64,000 bases of DNA, taken from NCBI RefSeq assembly GCF_001559075.2, contig NZ_CP014015.2:372001-436000 (forward strand), in the 5' to 3' direction. Of this stretch, positions 8,545-17,787 are shown piece after piece. Source of the stretch: Citrobacter amalonaticus (lineage in GTDB: Bacteria; Pseudomonadota; Gammaproteobacteria; Enterobacterales; Enterobacteriaceae). The first letter of the stretch is position 1; every line of letters begins with the position of its first letter. Position numbers and translations under genes: made by a program. The notes below the pieces were generated by a model that saw only the letters and a list, made by a program, of their open reading frames with translations, was not told the origin of the DNA and ran no database searches.

Positions 8545-9762
8545 TTACGCTTTCAGCTTACGCATCACCAGCGTGGCGTTGGTGCCGCCGAAACCGAAGC
8601 TGTTCGACATAACGGTGGTCAGTTCGCGATCGAGGGTTTCGGTCACGATGTTCAGACCTGCCGCCTGCTCGTCCATCTCTTCGATGTTGATGCTTGGTGC
8701 GACAAAGCCGTGTTCCAGCATCAACAGCGAGTAGATCGCTTCCTGTACGCCAGCGGCGCCCAGAGAGTGACCGGTCATCGCTTTAGTCGCGGAGATCGCC
8801 GGGCTGTTATCGCCAAATACTTCGCGAATCGCCCCCAGTTCTTTTACGTCGCCAACTGGCGTAGACGTACCGTGGGAGTTCAGGTAGTCAATTGGGGTAT
8901 CAACGCCATGCATCGCCATCTGCATGCAGCGCACCGCGCCTTCGCCAGACGGAGCCACCATGTCAGCGCCATCAGAGGTCGCGCCGTAGCCCACGATTTC
9001 TGCGTAGATATGCGCGCCACGCGCCAGAGCGTGTTCCAGTTCTTCGACCACTACCATACCGCCGCCGCCTGCAATGACAAAACCGTCACGGTGCGCATCA
9101 TAGGTACGGGAAGCTTTAGAAGGCTGGTCGTTATATTTGGTGGACAGTGCGCCCATCGCGTCGAACTCACAGGCCATTTCCCAGCCCAGCTCTTCGCCGC
9201 CGCCAGCAAATACGATGTCCTGTTTGCCCAGTTGGATCTGCTCGACCGCATTACCGATACAGTGTGCGGAGGTCGCACAGGCGGAGCTGATGGAGTAGTT
9301 TACGCCATGAATTTTGAACGGCGTCGCGAGGCAAGCGGAAACCGCAGAGCCCATCGCTTTGGTGACCACGTATGGGCCAACCGCTTTCAGGCCACGCGGG
9401 CTACGCATTGCGTCAGCACCGAATACCTGCGCTTTAGACGAGCCGCCGGAACCGGCAATCAGGCCAACGCGCGGGTTGTTCTGATAGGCTTCTTCGCTCA
9501 GGCCTGCATCCGCAATCGCTTCACGCATGGAGAGATAGGCATAAATAGAGGCATCGTTCATGAAACGAACCACCTTACGGTCGATCAAACCAGTGGTGTC
9601 CAGTTTGACGTTGCCCCATACGTGGCTGCGCATTCCTGCATCTTTAAACTCGTCAGAAAAAGTGATCCCTGAACGTCCTTCACGCAGAGATGCCAGGACT
9701 TCCTGCTGGTTATTACCGATGCTGGAAACGATGCCCAAGCCAGTAATCACTGCACGTTTCAT
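8545..9762 (-). CDS. fabB: 3-oxoacyl-[acyl-carrier-protein] synthase I (FabB)
   Basis: 405 residues. Elongating beta-ketoacyl-ACP synthase I, essential for unsaturated fatty acid synthesis because it extends cis-3-decenoyl-ACP. The Cys-His-His triad is visible: Cys in ISSACATSAHC (about 163), His in NSHGTSTPVGD (about 298) and His in KAMTGHSLGAAG (about 333). Single gene with its own promoter region. FabR-type and FadR-type operators lie upstream. Confidence 0.98.
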   Translation of the reverse strand: MKRAVITGLGIVSSIGNNQQEVLASLREGRSGITFSDEFKDAGMRSHVWGNVKLDTTGLIDRKVVRFMNDASIYAYLSMREAIADAGLSEEAYQNNPRVGLIAGSGGSSKAQVFGADAMRSPRGLKAVGPYVVTKAMGSAVSACLATPFKIHGVNYSISSACATSAHCIGNAVEQIQLGKQDIVFAGGGEELGWEMACEFDAMGALSTKYNDQPSKASRTYDAHRDGFVIAGGGGMVVVEELEHALARGAHIYAEIVGYGATSDGADMVAPSGEGAVRCMQMAMHGVDTPIDYLNSHGTSTPVGDVKELGAIREVFGDNSPAISATKAMTGHSLGAAGVQEAIYSLLMLEHGFVAPSINIEEMDEQAAGLNIVTETLDRELTTVMSNSFGFGGTNATLVMRKLKA

Positions 9763-9809
9763 TCAATACCTCTGTAATCGCACTATAATAAGTTTCGATT
9801 GGCACAATA

Positions 9810-9825
9810 GCGTACACTTGTACGC
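9810..9825. promoter_or_regulatory. FabR operator upstream of fabB
   Basis: Perfect palindrome GCGTACA-CT-TGTACGC about 50 bases upstream of the fabB start. It resembles the known FabR/FadR control region of E. coli fabB, where FabR represses unsaturated fatty acid synthesis. Assigned from recalled consensus and position. Confidence 0.72.
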
Positions 9826-9827
9826 CG

Positions 9828-9842
9828 AACAAGTCCGATCAG
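9828..9842 (-). promoter_or_regulatory. FadR activator site upstream of fabB
   Basis: Read on the fabB strand it is CTGATCGGACTTGTT, which agrees with the FadR consensus CTGGTCNGACCAGTT at 11 of 14 fixed positions. It lies directly upstream of the FabR palindrome. FadR activates fabB in E. coli. Confidence 0.6.
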
Positions 9843-9919
9843 CCAATTTGTACTGAAATTTGCGCCGCCTGGCACACATCGCTAAGATCGTGACACTGCC
9901 TGTCAGACGAGTAACTTAC

Positions 9920-11944
9920 GTGAAACAATACGCTATACAACCCGCCAACCTCGAATTCAACGCTGAGGGTACACCTGTTTCCCGAGATTTTGACGACGTC
10001 TACTTTTCCAACGACAACGGTCTGGAAGAGACGCGCTATGTCTTCCTCGGAGGCAACCGGATCACAGAACGCTTTGTGGAACATTCTCACCCGTTGTTTG
10101 TGGTAGCGGAGAGCGGCTTTGGTACTGGCCTGAACTTTCTCACGCTCTGGCAGGCGTTCGCTGCATTTCGCGCCACTCAGCCCGAGGCTACGCTACAAAG
10201 ATTACATTTCATCAGTTTTGAAAAATTTCCGCTGAACCGTGACGATCTCACAGCAGCACATCAACACTGGCCGGAGTTGGCCGAATTTGCCGGACAACTT
10301 CAGGCCCAGTGGCCGTTGCCGCTGGCGGGTTGCCACCGTCTGCTGCTGGATGAAGGACGCGTCACGCTCGATCTCTGGTTTGGCGATATCAATGAACTCA
10401 CCGACCAACTCGACGACAGCCTGAATCAAAAAGTCGACGCCTGGTTTCTCGACGGCTTCGCCCCGGCCAAAAATCCGGACATGTGGACGCCGACGCTGTT
10501 TAACGCCATGGCGCGGCTGGCCCGCCCGGGGGGGACGCTGGCGACCTTTACGTCTGCCGGACTTGTCCGTCGCGGGTTACAGGAAGCTGGTTTTACCATG
10601 CAGAAATGCAAAGGCTTTGGCCGCAAACGGGAAATGCTGCGCGGCGTGATGGAACACACTCTCGCCCTTCCAGCGTCAACACCGTGGTTTGCCCGTCAGG
10701 GCAGTGAAAAACGCGAGGTCGCCCTTATTGGTGGCGGGATTGCCAGCGCGCTGCTTTCACTGGCGCTATTGCGCCGTGGCTGGCAGGTGACGCTCTATTG
10801 CGCAGATGAAAGCCCTGCTCAGGGAGCCTCCGGCAACCGTCAGGGGGCGCTCTATCCACTTCTCAGCAAACACGATTCGGCGATCAATCTCTTTTTCCCT
10901 GCGGCGTTTACGTTCGCGCGTCGCCTCTACGATGCCCTGCCCGTGGGCTTCGATCATGACTGGTGTGGCGTCACGCAACTGGGTTGGGATGATAAAAGCC
11001 AGCAGAAAATCGCGCAGATGCTGTCGCTGGATTTACCGTCAGCGCTGGCGAACGCAGTCGATGCCGAACAGGCGCGACACCTTACCGGTGTCGACACCGG
11101 TTGCGGCGGCGTGACGTATCCCCTGGGCGGCTGGCTGTGCCCGGCGCAATTAACTGCCGCCGTGCTTCTGCTGGCCGAAAAACAGGGACTACGCTGCCAC
11201 TATCAGCATTCGCTGGCGACGCTTAACCGTTCTGCTTCCGGCTGGGATCTGCACTTTAGCCACGGCGATCGCGCAGAGCATGCCGTAGTGGTGCTGGCTA
11301 ACGGCCACCAGATTCCCCATTTTACTCAGACACAACCGCTGCCCGTCTACGCCGTCGCCGGCCAGGTCAGCCATATTCCGACGACGCCAGCGCTTTCCGG
11401 GATCCGTCAGGTACTGTGTTATGACGGCTACCTTACACCGCAAAACCCGGCCAACCAGCAGCACTGCATCGGGGCCAGCTACCATCGCGGCAGCGAAGAA
11501 ACGCAGTATCGGGAAGACGATCAACAGCAGAACCGACAGCGCCTGATCGATTGTTTCCCGGCGGCGGAATGGGCTAAAGAGGTTGATGTGAGTGACAACG
11601 CGGCGCGCTGCGGCGTGCGCTGCGGCGTGCGCTGTGCCACCCGCGATCATTTACCGATGGTGGGAAACGTTCCGGACTATAGCGCCACGTTGGCGCAGTA
11701 TGCCGACTTAGCCGACAACAAAGCGGGCGCCGCAAGTGCGCCGGTGTATGACGATTTGTTTATGCTGGGTGCGCTGGGTTCTCGCGGGCTGTGCTCCGCT
11801 CCGCTGTGTGCAGAAATTCTGGCTTCGCAGATGAGTGATGAACCGGTGCCGATGGATGCCGCTACGCTTGCAGCCTTAAATCCAAATCGCTTATGGGTGC
11901 GGAAGTTGTTAAAAGGAAAAACGATTAAAACACAGATGGGATAA
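9920..11944 (+). CDS. mnmC: Bifunctional tRNA mnm5s2U biosynthesis protein MnmC
   Basis: About 674 residues from GTG 9920, the position matching the E. coli start (MKHYSIQPANLEF). The N-terminal domain (about 1-245) is the SAM-dependent methyltransferase MnmC2 (ESGFGTGLNFLTLW; DAWFLDGFAPAKNPDMW). The C-terminal domain (about 265-660) is the FAD oxidoreductase MnmC1 (VALIGGGIASALLSLALL). Together they convert cmnm5U34 to mnm5U34 in tRNA wobble positions. Oddity: a 12-base perfect tandem duplication at 11607-11630 adds four residues, giving CGVRCGVRCATRD where E. coli has CGVRCATRD. Confidence 0.95.
   Translation: MKQYAIQPANLEFNAEGTPVSRDFDDVYFSNDNGLEETRYVFLGGNRITERFVEHSHPLFVVAESGFGTGLNFLTLWQAFAAFRATQPEATLQRLHFISFEKFPLNRDDLTAAHQHWPELAEFAGQLQAQWPLPLAGCHRLLLDEGRVTLDLWFGDINELTDQLDDSLNQKVDAWFLDGFAPAKNPDMWTPTLFNAMARLARPGGTLATFTSAGLVRRGLQEAGFTMQKCKGFGRKREMLRGVMEHTLALPASTPWFARQGSEKREVALIGGGIASALLSLALLRRGWQVTLYCADESPAQGASGNRQGALYPLLSKHDSAINLFFPAAFTFARRLYDALPVGFDHDWCGVTQLGWDDKSQQKIAQMLSLDLPSALANAVDAEQARHLTGVDTGCGGVTYPLGGWLCPAQLTAAVLLLAEKQGLRCHYQHSLATLNRSASGWDLHFSHGDRAEHAVVVLANGHQIPHFTQTQPLPVYAVAGQVSHIPTTPALSGIRQVLCYDGYLTPQNPANQQHCIGASYHRGSEETQYREDDQQQNRQRLIDCFPAAEWAKEVDVSDNAARCGVRCGVRCATRDHLPMVGNVPDYSATLAQYADLADNKAGAASAPVYDDLFMLGALGSRGLCSAPLCAEILASQMSDEPVPMDAATLAALNPNRLWVRKLLKGKTIKTQMG
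11607..11630 (+). repeat. 12-bp tandem duplication inside mnmC
   Basis: Two exact adjacent copies of GCTGCGGCGTGC. They keep the reading frame and insert Gly-Val-Arg-Cys in the MnmC oxidoreductase domain. Confidence 0.95.
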
Positions 11945-11953
11945 AAAACGCGC

Positions 11954-11979
11954 CATCCGGCAGGTTGAAATGCCGGATG
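11954..11979. repeat. REP-type palindrome downstream of mnmC
   Basis: CATCCGGCA and TGCCGGATG form a 9-bp stem around an 8-base loop. This is the core of the enterobacterial REP/BIME element, found in the extragenic space between convergent mnmC and yfcL. It may also act as a transcription or mRNA end. Confidence 0.75.
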
Positions 11980-11991
11980 ACGGTGTCGTGA

Positions 11992-12267
11992 TTATTGCGT
12001 TGCTTTCTGGAACAGCGCGTCCCACATCTCTTTGACTAACGCCTGATCGCGCGGCGACAACTCACCGGCACCGATAGCGTTTTCCAGGCTGCGGGTGACG
12101 TTGGCATAGACGGCCTGAGCAGAATGGTCATCGGTACCTTCCAGTTCTGCGACGGCTAACGTCAGGTGGCCACGCAAATACCCACTGGCAAACAGCTCAT
12201 CATCGCTTGCATGCTCTACCATGTCGTCGATTAATGCCAGAATGCGTGATTCAAACTCCGCGATCAT
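11992..12267 (-). CDS. yfcL: YfcL family protein
   Basis: 91 residues, small acidic protein (MIAEFESRILALIDDMVEHASDDELFASGYLRGHL...). Matches E. coli YfcL in length and position. No catalytic motif is visible and no function is established. It follows epmC on the same strand with a 31-base gap. Confidence 0.88.
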   Translation of the reverse strand: MIAEFESRILALIDDMVEHASDDELFASGYLRGHLTLAVAELEGTDDHSAQAVYANVTRSLENAIGAGELSPRDQALVKEMWDALFQKATQ

Positions 12268-12298
12268 CTTCTTTCCTCATTGTAACGTGGCACTGGCT

Positions 12299-12847
12299 TC
12301 AGTTGAGCGCTTCTGGCCACGGGAACTGTTCCGCCGTAAGTTCAGGCGTGTGATAATAATCCTGTAATGCCTTGATAAAGCGCGCCGGACGTTCGGGAAT
12401 CCCCTCCTCCAGATACGCCATCACCTGTGCATGAACCCGACGCTGAAACACCACGCGGTCCGGTTCAAAATCGCCTTCCAGGTTGTCGCAACTGACGTTA
12501 AACGGATACCCCGCCGCCACGCAAAATAACCAGTCAAACGCCTGCGGTTTCACTTCCACATCTTCAAACTGGCCCTGCGTCGCCGCATCGCGACCGTCCG
12601 GACAATACCAGTAGCCGAAATCCACCTGCTCGCGGCGCGCTTTTCCGGCAATGCACCAGTGCGAAATCTCATGCAATGCGCTGGCGTAAAAGCCGTGCGC
12701 AAAAACAATCCGGTGATATGGGATCTCCGCATCAGCAGGAAGATAGATCGGTTCGTCGTCGCCTTTAATCAGACGGGTATTAAAATCATCGGCAAAGCAG
12801 CCGTTAAAAATATCAATCAATTGTTCGTAGCGGTGCGTACTGTTCAT
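12299..12847 (-). CDS. epmC: Elongation factor P hydroxylase EpmC
   Basis: 182 residues, formerly YfcM. EpmC hydroxylates the beta-lysylated lysine of elongation factor P, the last step of EF-P modification. The putative metal-binding HEISHWCIAG segment lies near residue 60. Length and sequence match the E. coli protein. The start overlaps the yfcA stop by one base, so the two are probably co-translated. Confidence 0.94.
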   Translation of the reverse strand: MNSTHRYEQLIDIFNGCFADDFNTRLIKGDDEPIYLPADAEIPYHRIVFAHGFYASALHEISHWCIAGKARREQVDFGYWYCPDGRDAATQGQFEDVEVKPQAFDWLFCVAAGYPFNVSCDNLEGDFEPDRVVFQRRVHAQVMAYLEEGIPERPARFIKALQDYYHTPELTAEQFPWPEALN

Positions 12848-13656
12848 TAACTCATCCCCAGCCAGTGGAGAATCTCCTGTCCATGGTTATCATAAAGAAG
12901 TTTCATACTCATCACCGCCGAGACAATGACGATCATGGGCCGAATCAGCTTTTGTCCTTTGCTTAGTACCAGTCGGGAGCCCATCCGCGCCCCGAAAAAT
13001 TGGCCGATCAGCATGACAAAACCGGTGGCCCAAATCACTTTCCCGCCGATGACAAACAGCAGCAGGCCGCCAATATTGGAGGTGGCATTCAGCACCTTGG
13101 CGTGAGCAGTCGATTTAGCGAGGTTATAGCCGCACAGCATGACAAACGACAGCGCATAAAATGAACCAGCCGCCGGGCCAAAGAAACCATCGTAAAAGCC
13201 TACGCAGCCACCGGCCACCAGGGCAAACGGCAGACCGTACAGGCGACGCTGTCTGTCTTCCTCGCCGACTTTCGGCATCAGCAAAAAGTAGAGACCAATG
13301 CAGATCACCAGAACAGGCAGGATCTGTCGCAACACGTCTGACTGCACATGTTGCACCAGCAGTGCGCCGCTCATCGAACCAATAAACGTCATCGCGATAT
13401 TGAGTTTCTGGTCGGCGAGGTTCACCACTTTACGGCGAATAAAATAAATTGAAGAAGAAATCGAACCGCCGCAGGCCTGCAGTTTATTGGTCGCCAGCGC
13501 CTGCGCGGGAGACATCCCTGCCGCCATCAGCGCGGGGATGGTCAACAGACCGCCGCCGCCCGCCAGTGAGTCGATAAATCCAGCCAACATTGCCACAAAA
13601 AACAACACCATCAACAGCAGCGGAGAGACCATAAACAGGTCCGCAAAATTATCCAT
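12847..13656 (-). CDS. yfcA: TauE/SafE family inner membrane protein YfcA
   Basis: 269 residues with about eight membrane segments. The TauE/SafE (DUF81) family comprises probable exporters of sulfite or organosulfonates. Family hallmarks are the N-terminal GFIDSLAGGGGLLTIPAL near residue 27 and the matching repeat GFYDGFFGPAAGSFYALSF near residue 154. Substrate unknown. It overlaps epmC and mepA by single bases in the aroC-mepA-yfcA-epmC-yfcL run. Confidence 0.93.
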   Translation of the reverse strand: MDNFADLFMVSPLLLMVLFFVAMLAGFIDSLAGGGGLLTIPALMAAGMSPAQALATNKLQACGGSISSSIYFIRRKVVNLADQKLNIAMTFIGSMSGALLVQHVQSDVLRQILPVLVICIGLYFLLMPKVGEEDRQRRLYGLPFALVAGGCVGFYDGFFGPAAGSFYALSFVMLCGYNLAKSTAHAKVLNATSNIGGLLLFVIGGKVIWATGFVMLIGQFFGARMGSRLVLSKGQKLIRPMIVIVSAVMSMKLLYDNHGQEILHWLGMS

Positions 13657-14480
13657 TAGAGTACATGCTCATCCAGCAGCGCCTGGCAGGAAGGCGGCAA
13701 CGGAGGCGGTGTCTTCTTCTCAGGCTTTGTTGTTCCAGGTTTTGGCGGTTCAAACCAACTTTGTAGCTCAGCGCCACAACCGTCGCCCGGAGGAGGCAAA
13801 GGCTGATCTTCACACTCAAGGCTATCGGCAGGGCAACGTAATCGTACATGCATATGCGCACGATGCTGGAACCAGGGTCGCACTTTACGTAACCAGTCGC
13901 GATCGGTACCGGCATCCAGGCAGAGCTGTTGTTTTATGGCAGGATTCACGAAAATACGCGTGACGTCGTTATCTTTCGCCGCCAGCTTAATCAGACTGGA
14001 GATTTCCGGTTTCCACAGGGTCGGCACGACATGTTTACCGTCACGGGCGACCAAATCCAGCGCCTGGGGACGCAGCAGTTGCGCCTGAGTCCAGCGGGTT
14101 TTTGGCAACTGCAGGAAAATGTCCACATCCAGACCGGTCTGGTGGCTGGCATGTCCACCGTTAAATCGACCGCCAGCGGGCATTCCCATATCGCCAATCA
14201 GCACCGTTCCCAGCCCAAGATTGCTCACCTGCGTACTCAGTCGCTGGATAAACATCACCAGATCGGGATGGCCGAAATAGCGACGCTGATCGGTGCGCAT
14301 CACCTGATAGTGATCCGACTGCACAGGAAGCGTGCCCGCCCCCACAATGCAGCCGTTCGAGAAACCACCAATTGACTGCGCGCTGCCCGGCACGGGCTGG
14401 GTAATTTTCTGCCACGGCGTCGCCGCCAGGCTGGCCGTGCTGGCAAGCAGAGCCAGCAGTGCTATCGCGGTTTTTTTCAT
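13656..14480 (-). CDS. mepA: Penicillin-insensitive murein endopeptidase MepA
   Basis: 274 residues with a Sec signal peptide (MKKTAIALLALLASTASLA|ATPW). Periplasmic LAS-type zinc metallopeptidase (M74) that cuts D-Ala-meso-DAP cross-links in peptidoglycan. Metal ligands are visible in GGHASHQTGLDVDIF (His and Asp near 113 and 120) and in HRAHMHVRL (near 209-211). The C-terminal tail is rich in Pro and Lys. It begins three bases after aroC ends and is probably in the same operon. Confidence 0.96.
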   Translation of the reverse strand: MKKTAIALLALLASTASLAATPWQKITQPVPGSAQSIGGFSNGCIVGAGTLPVQSDHYQVMRTDQRRYFGHPDLVMFIQRLSTQVSNLGLGTVLIGDMGMPAGGRFNGGHASHQTGLDVDIFLQLPKTRWTQAQLLRPQALDLVARDGKHVVPTLWKPEISSLIKLAAKDNDVTRIFVNPAIKQQLCLDAGTDRDWLRKVRPWFQHRAHMHVRLRCPADSLECEDQPLPPPGDGCGAELQSWFEPPKPGTTKPEKKTPPPLPPSCQALLDEHVL

Positions 14481-14483
14481 TTC

Positions 14484-15569
14484 TTACCAGCGTGGAATAT
14501 CCGTTTTGACATCCGCATTTTGCGCCCGTTGACGTAACAGGTGATCCATCAGCACGATCGCCAGCATCGCTTCCGCGATCGGTACCGCACGGATCCCCAC
14601 GCACGGATCGTGACGACCTTTAGTGATCATCTCCACCTCGTCGCCAAAGCGATTAATCGTGCGGCCCGGAACGGTAATACTGGACGTCGGTTTCAGCGCC
14701 ATGTGGGCCACGATTTGCTGGCCGCTGCTGATCCCGCCCAGAATACCGCCGGCATGGTTGCTCTGAAACCCGTCTTTGGTGATTTCATCACGGTTCTGAC
14801 TGCCGCGTAGCGCCACGACGTCAAACCCGTCACCAATTTCGACGCCTTTCACCGCGTTGATGCTCATCAGCGCGTGGGCGATATCGGCATCGAGTCTGTC
14901 AAACACGGGTTCACCCAGCCCTGCCGGAACGCCACTGGCGACCACGGTCACTTTCGCGCCAATGGAATCACCCTCTTTTTTCAGCGCACGCATCAGTTCA
15001 TCCAGCGCGTCGATCTTATCCGGGTCCGGGCAGAAGAAAGGATTTTGCTCAACCTGCGACCAGTCTTTGATCGCCAGCGGAATGTCGCCCATCTGGGTCA
15101 GACAGCCCTGAATGGTTACGCCAAACTTTTCGGCGAGGTATTTTTTGGCAATTGCGCCAGCCGCCACGCGCATCGCGGTTTCCCGCGCGGAAGAACGTCC
15201 ACCGCCACGATAATCGCGCAGGCCGTATTTCTGCTCGTAGGTGTAATCCGCGTGTCCCGGACGAAACACGTCCTTGATGGCGCTATAGTCCTGCGAACGC
15301 TGATCGGTGTTTTCAATCAGCAGACCAATGCTGGTCCCCGTCGTTACGCCTTCAAACACGCCAGAGAGGATTTTCACCTGATCCGGTTCGCGGCGCTGCG
15401 TCGTGTAACGCGACGTGCCAGGGCGACGTCTGTCGAGATCGTGCTGCAGGTCAGCTTCCGTCAGCGGAATGCCTGGCGGCACACCGTCGACGATACAACC
15501 GAGCGCCAGCCCGTGCGATTCGCCGAAGGTGGTTACACGAAAGAGTTGTCCAATTGTATTTCCTGCCAT
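14484..15569 (-). CDS. aroC: Chorismate synthase AroC
   Basis: 361 residues. FMNH2-dependent trans-elimination of phosphate from EPSP to give chorismate, the branch point for aromatic amino acids, folate, quinones and enterobactin. Signature segments are GESHGLALGCIVDG at residue 14, the RRPG loop near 48, and YRGGGRSSARETAMRVAAG near 125. It follows prmB on the same strand with a 26-base gap, as in E. coli. Confidence 0.98.
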   Translation of the reverse strand: MAGNTIGQLFRVTTFGESHGLALGCIVDGVPPGIPLTEADLQHDLDRRRPGTSRYTTQRREPDQVKILSGVFEGVTTGTSIGLLIENTDQRSQDYSAIKDVFRPGHADYTYEQKYGLRDYRGGGRSSARETAMRVAAGAIAKKYLAEKFGVTIQGCLTQMGDIPLAIKDWSQVEQNPFFCPDPDKIDALDELMRALKKEGDSIGAKVTVVASGVPAGLGEPVFDRLDADIAHALMSINAVKGVEIGDGFDVVALRGSQNRDEITKDGFQSNHAGGILGGISSGQQIVAHMALKPTSSITVPGRTINRFGDEVEMITKGRHDPCVGIRAVPIAEAMLAIVLMDHLLRQRAQNADVKTDIPRW

Positions 15570-15595
15570 TGCGGTCTCGTTGTTGTCGTTGTTGT

Positions 15596-16528
15596 TTAAT
15601 CTTTATAGAGGCTGAAGTGCTCGCGGGCAGCAATCAACTCGGCTTTGGTCAGCATAAAGACGCCATCGCCGCCATTGTCGAATTCCAGCCAGGTGAACGG
15701 CACATCCGGATATTGTTCCATCAGATGTACCATGCTGTTACCGACTTCACAAATCAGAATACCGTCATCGGACAGGTAATCCGGCGCGTTGCCCAGAATG
15801 CGACGGGTGAGTTTCAGGCCGTCAGTGCCGGACGCCAGCCCCAGTTCCGGCTCGTGACGATATTCATTCGGCAGATCGGACATATCTTCCGCATCAACGT
15901 ACGGCGGGTTGGTCACGATCAGGTCGTACTGAACTTTAGGCAGATCGCGGAACAGATCGGAGCGAATAGGCGTGACGTGGTGGATCAGACCGTGCTCTTC
16001 AATGTTGTGTTCGGTCACGGCCAGCGCATCTGTCGAGATATCTACCGCATCCACTTCCGCTTCCGGGAAGGCATAGGCGCAGGCAATCGCAATACAGCCG
16101 CTGCCGGTACACATATCGAGGATAAGCTGAGGCGGTTCATTGACCAGCCCCGCAAAGCGGTTGTTGATCAGCTCGCCAATCGGAGAGCGCGGCACCAGCA
16201 CGCGCTCATCAACATAGAACTCATGGCCGCAGAACCAGGCTTTGTTGGTCAGATAGGCCACCGGAATACGTTCGTTCACACGGCGGATCACGCGCTCAAC
16301 AATACGGTGGCGCTCGCTGGAGGTCAGGCGCGCGGTACGCATATCTTCTGGAATATCCAGCGGCAGATACAGCGATGGCAGCACCAGTTGCACGGCTTCA
16401 TCCCACGGGTTATCGGTACCGTGACCGTACCAGATGTTCGCCGCACTAAAACGGCTGACCGCCCAGCGCAACATGTCCTGAATGGTATGCAGATCACTCA
16501 CTGCTTCATCAACGAAAATTTTATCCAC
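15596..16528 (-). CDS. prmB: 50S ribosomal protein L3 glutamine methyltransferase PrmB
   Basis: 310 residues. N5-methylates a glutamine in ribosomal protein L3. It has the SAM-binding motif ILDMCTGSGCIAIAC near residue 136 and the catalytic NPPYVD motif near residue 205, which marks glutamine/adenine N-methyltransferases. Start and length match E. coli. Divergent from smrB across about 170 bases. Confidence 0.97.
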   Translation of the reverse strand: MDKIFVDEAVSDLHTIQDMLRWAVSRFSAANIWYGHGTDNPWDEAVQLVLPSLYLPLDIPEDMRTARLTSSERHRIVERVIRRVNERIPVAYLTNKAWFCGHEFYVDERVLVPRSPIGELINNRFAGLVNEPPQLILDMCTGSGCIAIACAYAFPEAEVDAVDISTDALAVTEHNIEEHGLIHHVTPIRSDLFRDLPKVQYDLIVTNPPYVDAEDMSDLPNEYRHEPELGLASGTDGLKLTRRILGNAPDYLSDDGILICEVGNSMVHLMEQYPDVPFTWLEFDNGGDGVFMLTKAELIAAREHFSLYKD

Positions 16529-16696
16529 CTGTTCCTCCAGGGCATGCTCGCATTAATTTCGGCGGCTAGTTTGCCATGAAGACGGCGATAAATCAGCAAT
16601 CACGCAGGGGTTACGGGTGAAAATTGCGTTTTGAGCATTCGCATCCGCATCGAGTCGGGTAAACTAACGGACAATAAAAAAAGATGAGACCGCAGA

Positions 16697-17248
16697 ATGA
16701 AAAAGAAAACATCGCTGAGCGAGGAGGACCAGGCGCTGTTCCGGCAGCTGATGACCGGCACCCGTCAGATTAAGCAGGACACCATTGTTCATCGCCCGCT
16801 GCGTAAAAAGATCACCGAGGTGCCGGTAAAGCGACTGCTTTCAGAGCAGGCTGATGCCAGCCATTATTTCTCTGATGAGTTTCAGCCGCTGCTGAATACG
16901 GAAGGCCCGGTGAAATATCTCCGTCCTGACGTCAGCCATTTCGAGCTGAAGAAAATGCGCCGTGGCGATTACTCCCCGGAGCTGTTTCTCGATTTACACG
17001 GTCTGACGCAGCTGCAGGCAAAGCAGGAACTGGGCGCGCTGATTGCCGCCTGCCGCCGGGAACATGTGTTTTGCGCCTGCGTGATGCACGGTCACGGTAA
17101 ACATGTGCTGAAACAACAGACGCCGCTGTGGCTGGCGCAGCACCCGCACGTCATGGCCTTCCATCAGGCACCGAAAGAGTACGGCGGCGATGCCGCGCTG
17201 CTGGTGTTAATCGAAGTGGAAGAGTGGGCGCCGCCGGAACTGCCCTGA
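16697..17248 (+). CDS. smrB: SmrB, ribosome-rescue endonuclease
   Basis: 183 residues. Smr-domain endonuclease that cleaves mRNA at collided ribosomes. The Smr domain occupies about residues 95-175, with LDLHGLTQLQAKQELG and the active-site-like VMHGHGKHVLK. The basic N-terminal extension contacts the ribosome in the E. coli protein. Monocistronic, with a strong terminator shared with convergent sixA. Confidence 0.95.
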   Translation: MKKKTSLSEEDQALFRQLMTGTRQIKQDTIVHRPLRKKITEVPVKRLLSEQADASHYFSDEFQPLLNTEGPVKYLRPDVSHFELKKMRRGDYSPELFLDLHGLTQLQAKQELGALIAACRREHVFCACVMHGHGKHVLKQQTPLWLAQHPHVMAFHQAPKEYGGDAALLVLIEVEEWAPPELP

Positions 17249-17262
17249 GCGCAGAAACAACA

Positions 17263-17285
17263 AGAGCCGCATCAGCGGCTCTTTA
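17263..17285. terminator. Intrinsic terminator between smrB and sixA
   Basis: Perfect 8-bp stem AGAGCCGC-ATCA-GCGGCTCT followed by TTAAA. It lies between two convergent genes. Confidence 0.85.
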
Positions 17286-17301
17286 AAGGTAAGACGACAG
17301 G

Positions 17302-17787
17302 TTAAATCGCTTTCGCCATTTTGAGGTTACACGGGCTCATCTGCCAGTTGAACACCCCTTTTCCGCTTTCATCCAGCGTCACACTGGCAATCGCGGAGGT
17401 GGTAAACATCGGCGGCGTTTCGCCTGGGCACAGCTCGGACACCAGGTAACCCACTAACGGAAGGTGGGAGATCACCAGCGCGGTAGCTACGCCTTCATTG
17501 GCCAGAGCCTGCAAATAGGCGCTGACCAGACCGACATCGCCGCAGGGAGTCAACTCCGGCAAAACATCCACGTCGCCTGGCAGGTTCATGCATCCCCCTA
17601 CCACATCCAACGTTTGTTCGGCTCGCAGGAACGGGCTCACCAGAACACGTTCGATATCCACTTTTTGACCTTTCAGCCAGTTCGCCATAAGGCGAGATTC
17701 ATCACAACCGCAGGAGGTTAAGGGACGAACCGAATCACTGGCGGCATCGAGGGCCGCGTCGCCGTGACGCATGATAAAAACTTGCAT
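17302..17787 (-). CDS. sixA: Phosphohistidine phosphatase SixA
   Basis: 161 residues. Histidine-phosphatase superfamily protein that dephosphorylates phosphohistidine on the nitrogen-PTS protein NPr and, as first described, ArcB. The catalytic RHG motif is at residues 7-9 (MQVFIMRHGDAA), and the second His lies in VISHLPLVG. Monocistronic; about 190 bases separate it from fadJ. Confidence 0.95.
   Translation of the reverse strand: MQVFIMRHGDAALDAASDSVRPLTSCGCDESRLMANWLKGQKVDIERVLVSPFLRAEQTLDVVGGCMNLPGDVDVLPELTPCGDVGLVSAYLQALANEGVATALVISHLPLVGYLVSELCPGETPPMFTTSAIASVTLDESGKGVFNWQMSPCNLKMAKAI

Noticed and set aside
8398..9672. Long open frame of 424 codons on the plus strand opposite fabB
   Set aside because: Antisense shadow of fabB. 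The fabB frame carries the full catalytic triad and matches the known length; the shadow has no family features.
11592..11640. CRISPR-like or minisatellite array in mnmC
   Set aside because: Only two adjacent 12-bp copies; no spacers or further repeats.
15554..16579. 341-codon plus-strand frame opposite prmB
   Set aside because: Shadow of prmB, which has intact SAM and NPPY motifs.
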